Shown: in pieces, positions 61,257 through 64,000 of the stretch
Position numbering within the stretch: the first letter of the stretch is position 1
Layout of the letters: every line of letters starts with the position of its first letter
NCBI RefSeq assembly: GCF_020857975.1
Contig: NZ_JACWUO010000005.1
Coordinates: 1-64,000 of the forward strand
Direction: 5' to 3'
From: Stenotrophomonas rhizophila
Lineage (GTDB): Bacteria; Pseudomonadota; Gammaproteobacteria; Xanthomonadales; Xanthomonadaceae
Length of the DNA: 64,000 nucleotides
Program-made: the position numbers and the translations under genes
The notes under the pieces: generated by a model
What the model saw: only the letters and a program-made list of their open reading frames with translations
Databases searched by the model: none
What the model was told of the DNA's origin: nothing

Positions 61257-61652
61257 TTATTGGCCTGTGATGGCGGTGAGCATGGAGCGCACCTTGGATT
61301 CGACGAAGCTGAGCGATGCGCGGTATTCCAGCGCGGCGCGGCCATAGGCGGCCCGTTCGGCATCGGGGTCGACGGTGTTGCCGTCGATGCTGGGCTGCAC
61401 GCCCTCCTTGGTGACCTGGAAGGGGTTGAGGCCGCCGCCGATGGCGTAGTGCTGTTCGTTGGTGGTTTTCATCAGGCCGTTGCTGTCCAGGCCCTGGGCG
61501 TTGCGCAGGGCGGCATCGAAGTCCAGGTCCTGGGCCTTGTAGCCGGGGGTGTCGGCGTTGCTCAGGTTGCTGGCGATCAGCTTCATCCGCTGCTCGCGCA
61601 ACGGCATGGCCTGGGCATGGACCCCCAGATAGTCGGAAATCAGATTGGGCAT
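61257..61652 (-). CDS. flgB: Proximal rod protein FlgB
   Basis: 131 aa from ATG 61650-61652 (MPNLISDYLGVHAQAMPLREQRMKLIASNLSNADTPGYKAQDL). C-terminus ALEYRASLSFVESKVRSMLTAITGQ is typical. First gene of the flg operon; a sigma54 site is 33-48 bp upstream, which excludes the longer frame. Confidence 0.96.
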   Translation of the reverse strand: MPNLISDYLGVHAQAMPLREQRMKLIASNLSNADTPGYKAQDLDFDAALRNAQGLDSNGLMKTTNEQHYAIGGGLNPFQVTKEGVQPSIDGNTVDPDAERAAYGRAALEYRASLSFVESKVRSMLTAITGQ

Positions 61653-61684
61653 GGCGCTCTCCCACGGGACGATGTGGGGAGTGG

Positions 61685-61700
61685 TGCAAGGGCTGTGCCA
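61685..61700 (-). promoter_or_regulatory. Sigma54 (-24/-12) promoter of flgBCDEF
   Basis: The minus strand reads TGGCACAGCCCTTGCA, one base from the TGGCACG-N4-TTGCA consensus. Confidence 0.88.
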
Positions 61701-61816
61701 GTTTGGGTGGCTGTGCAGGTCTGTCCGGGATGGTGTGGTAGATCCGAGCCACACTCGAATGGCTGCGCAGAAAGCGTTCGGCTGTTTGTTGCAGCGAGTA
61801 GGCCGCGCGGGGTTAG

Positions 61817-62971
<1,155 letters not shown>

Positions 62972-63158
62972 TCCCAAGACAGTTGCTGGGGGCTTGGCGA
63001 AAACATCCATGTTTTCGACAGTCCCGGCAGGGGCTAACCCCGCGCGGCCCCATGGTTCTACTTCAACGGTTGGGCAGGCACGGCAAAAGCCCAGCAACTC
63101 AGTGAGTCGGGCAGTGATGCTTGGTCGCTCGAACCTGCGCAGCAGGTGAGGGGAAGGG

Positions 63159-63326
63159 GTAGAGCCGAGCTTGCTCGGCTCCTACCAGCCAGGGCAAGGG
63201 AGGCGGCTGGCCAGATCAGGCGTTCATGGCCATCCGGCCAGCGGCCGGCACTACCGGAGAGGCGAGGCGGCGGGAAATCGTAGAAATGGTGAAACGCCGT
63301 AGAGCCGGGCTCTGCCCGGCTCCTCC
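63159..63326. repeat. Three SMAG-type REPs
   Basis: Palindromes at 63159-63186 (GAGCCGAGCTTGCTCGGCTC), 63234-63254 (CCGGCCAGCGGCCGG) and 63299-63326 (GAGCCGGGCTCTGCCCGGCTC), with GTAG or CTAC at one edge. Part of the 566-bp gene-free spacer between the IS and cheV. Confidence 0.85.
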
Positions 63327-63371
63327 AACCCCAAAAGACTGCTTGATCTCAAGGCGCCGACCCGTTGTCGG

Positions 63372-63486
63372 CGGGCTGGGGCGAATGGGGTGGCGGGACT
63401 GTCGAAAACATGGATGTTTTCGCCAAGCCCCCAGCCCCCATGGATGGGTTCACGGCGTGTCCCGCTACCCCATTCGCCCCAGCCCG
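63372..63486 (+). repeat. Three-way-junction hairpin element, copy G
   Basis: 28-bp arms (63372-63399 and 63459-63486) with one mismatch, G.U on the plus strand. Core carries CGAAAACATGGATGTTTTCG and CCCATGGATGGG; its spacer has a doubled CCCCCAG that contains the right-target sequence of the IS110 guide. Upstream flank resembles that of copy B (TCTCAA, GGCGCCG, GTCGG). Confidence 0.88.
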
Positions 63487-63537
63487 CACCCAGCCATCCA
63501 ACCGCGGCTTGAAACACCGGTCAACCAACAACCAGCA

Positions 63538-64000
63538 TCAAGCAGCCAACGCCACCTTCCGCAGGCGGTCCAGCACGAAGTCGGCCAGCTCGTGGGGCGA
63601 GTACTTGGCCACGAAGGCATTGGCGCCCACCCGCTCGACCATCGCGTTGTTGAATACCCCCGACAGCGAGGTGTGCAGCAGCACATACAGCCCGGCCAGG
63701 CCCGGATGGCGCCGGATTTCCGTCGTCAGCGTATAGCCGTCCATCGCCGGCATCTCGATGTCGGAGATCACCATCGCGTAGCGTTCGGCCGGGTTCTCCC
63801 CGGCCGCATGGATCTGCAGCAGGTGGTCCAGCGCCTGCCTGCCGTCCGACAGCAGGGTCGCGCCCACCCCCAGCTGGTCCAGCACGCTGCGGATCTGCTG
63901 GCGGGCCACCCGCGAATCGTCCACCACCAGCACCTGCAGCTGCGGGCCATCGGCCGGCATCGCCAGCGACGGGTCCAGCACCGCCTCGCCGCGCACCTGG
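63538..64000 (-). CDS. cheV: Chemotaxis protein CheV, receiver part, 5' end outside window
   Basis: The last 154 codons are visible and the frame stays open through the window edge. The visible part is a receiver domain: acidic VVDDSRVAR, phospho-acceptor Asp in VISDIEMPAMDGY, HTSLSG and the Lys of AKYSPHEL. The sequence just before it (QVRGEAVLDPSLAMPADGP) looks like a linker, so a CheW-like half is expected upstream. A lone receiver is possible but less likely given the linker and the place before flgB, usual for cheV. Confidence 0.8.
   Translation of the reverse strand, partial: QVRGEAVLDPSLAMPADGPQLQVLVVDDSRVARQQIRSVLDQLGVGATLLSDGRQALDHLLQIHAAGENPAERYAMVISDIEMPAMDGYTLTTEIRRHPGLAGLYVLLHTSLSGVFNNAMVERVGANAFVAKYSPHELADFVLDRLRKVALAA

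Overview
The window is a polar-flagellum and chemotaxis island from a high-GC gammaproteobacterium of the Xanthomonadaceae, most likely Stenotrophomonas. Gene order and protein sequences fit that family. The spaces between genes carry many GTAG-headed short palindromes of the kind described as SMAG repeats in Stenotrophomonas maltophilia. Every recognised gene is on the minus strand except one inserted IS110-family transposase.

Reading in the direction of transcription (high to low coordinates): a partial cheV; an IS110 element; the rod/hook genes flgBCDEFGHIJKL (61652-50997); three tandem flagellin genes, fliD, fliS and a fliT-like gene (50111-43778); an atypical PilZ protein and two response regulators around rpoN; the sigma54 activator fleQ; basal body, C-ring and export genes fliEFGHIJK and fliLMNOPQR (37948-26610); an MHYT-GGDEF-EAL protein; flhB, flhA, flhF, flhG and fliA (24091-17413); a chemosensory operon cheY-cheZ-cheA-motC-motD-parC-parP (17396-10534); and a second group of STAS-cheY-cheA, a full MCP, a YcgR-type brake, cheW, a small exported protein and a partial MCP (9974-1). 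No cheR or cheB lies in the window, although the full MCP ends in a CheR-type tether.

Promoter motifs show the hierarchy. Sigma54-type -24/-12 sites precede flgB, flgG, fliE, fliL and flhB. FliA (sigma28) sites of the form TAAA-N15-GCCGATAA precede fliC, fliD, the STAS-cheY-cheA operon, cheW, ycgR, the full MCP and the small exported protein. So rpoN/FleQ drive the basal body and export genes, and FliA drives filament and signalling genes.

The most unusual content lies between genes. (1) A family of structured elements (seven copies, about 105 bp): two small hairpins with the same apical hexaloop are enclosed by a 15-29 bp stem whose sequence differs at each locus while its two sides stay complementary. 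Compensatory changes in stems and wobble pairs of one polarity suggest selection on a folded RNA. (2) An IS110-family element sits in the loop of one copy. Its leader folds as a two-loop bridge RNA whose four guide segments can be matched by eye to both halves of the target and both ends of the element. (3) A 270-bp three-way-junction palindrome between cheZ and cheA, with a 32-bp relic between fliP and fliQ. (4) A tandem array of three about 224-bp hairpin units downstream of fleQ. (5) A perfect-period 47-bp REP array behind cheA. All counts come from reading this window alone; no database search was run.
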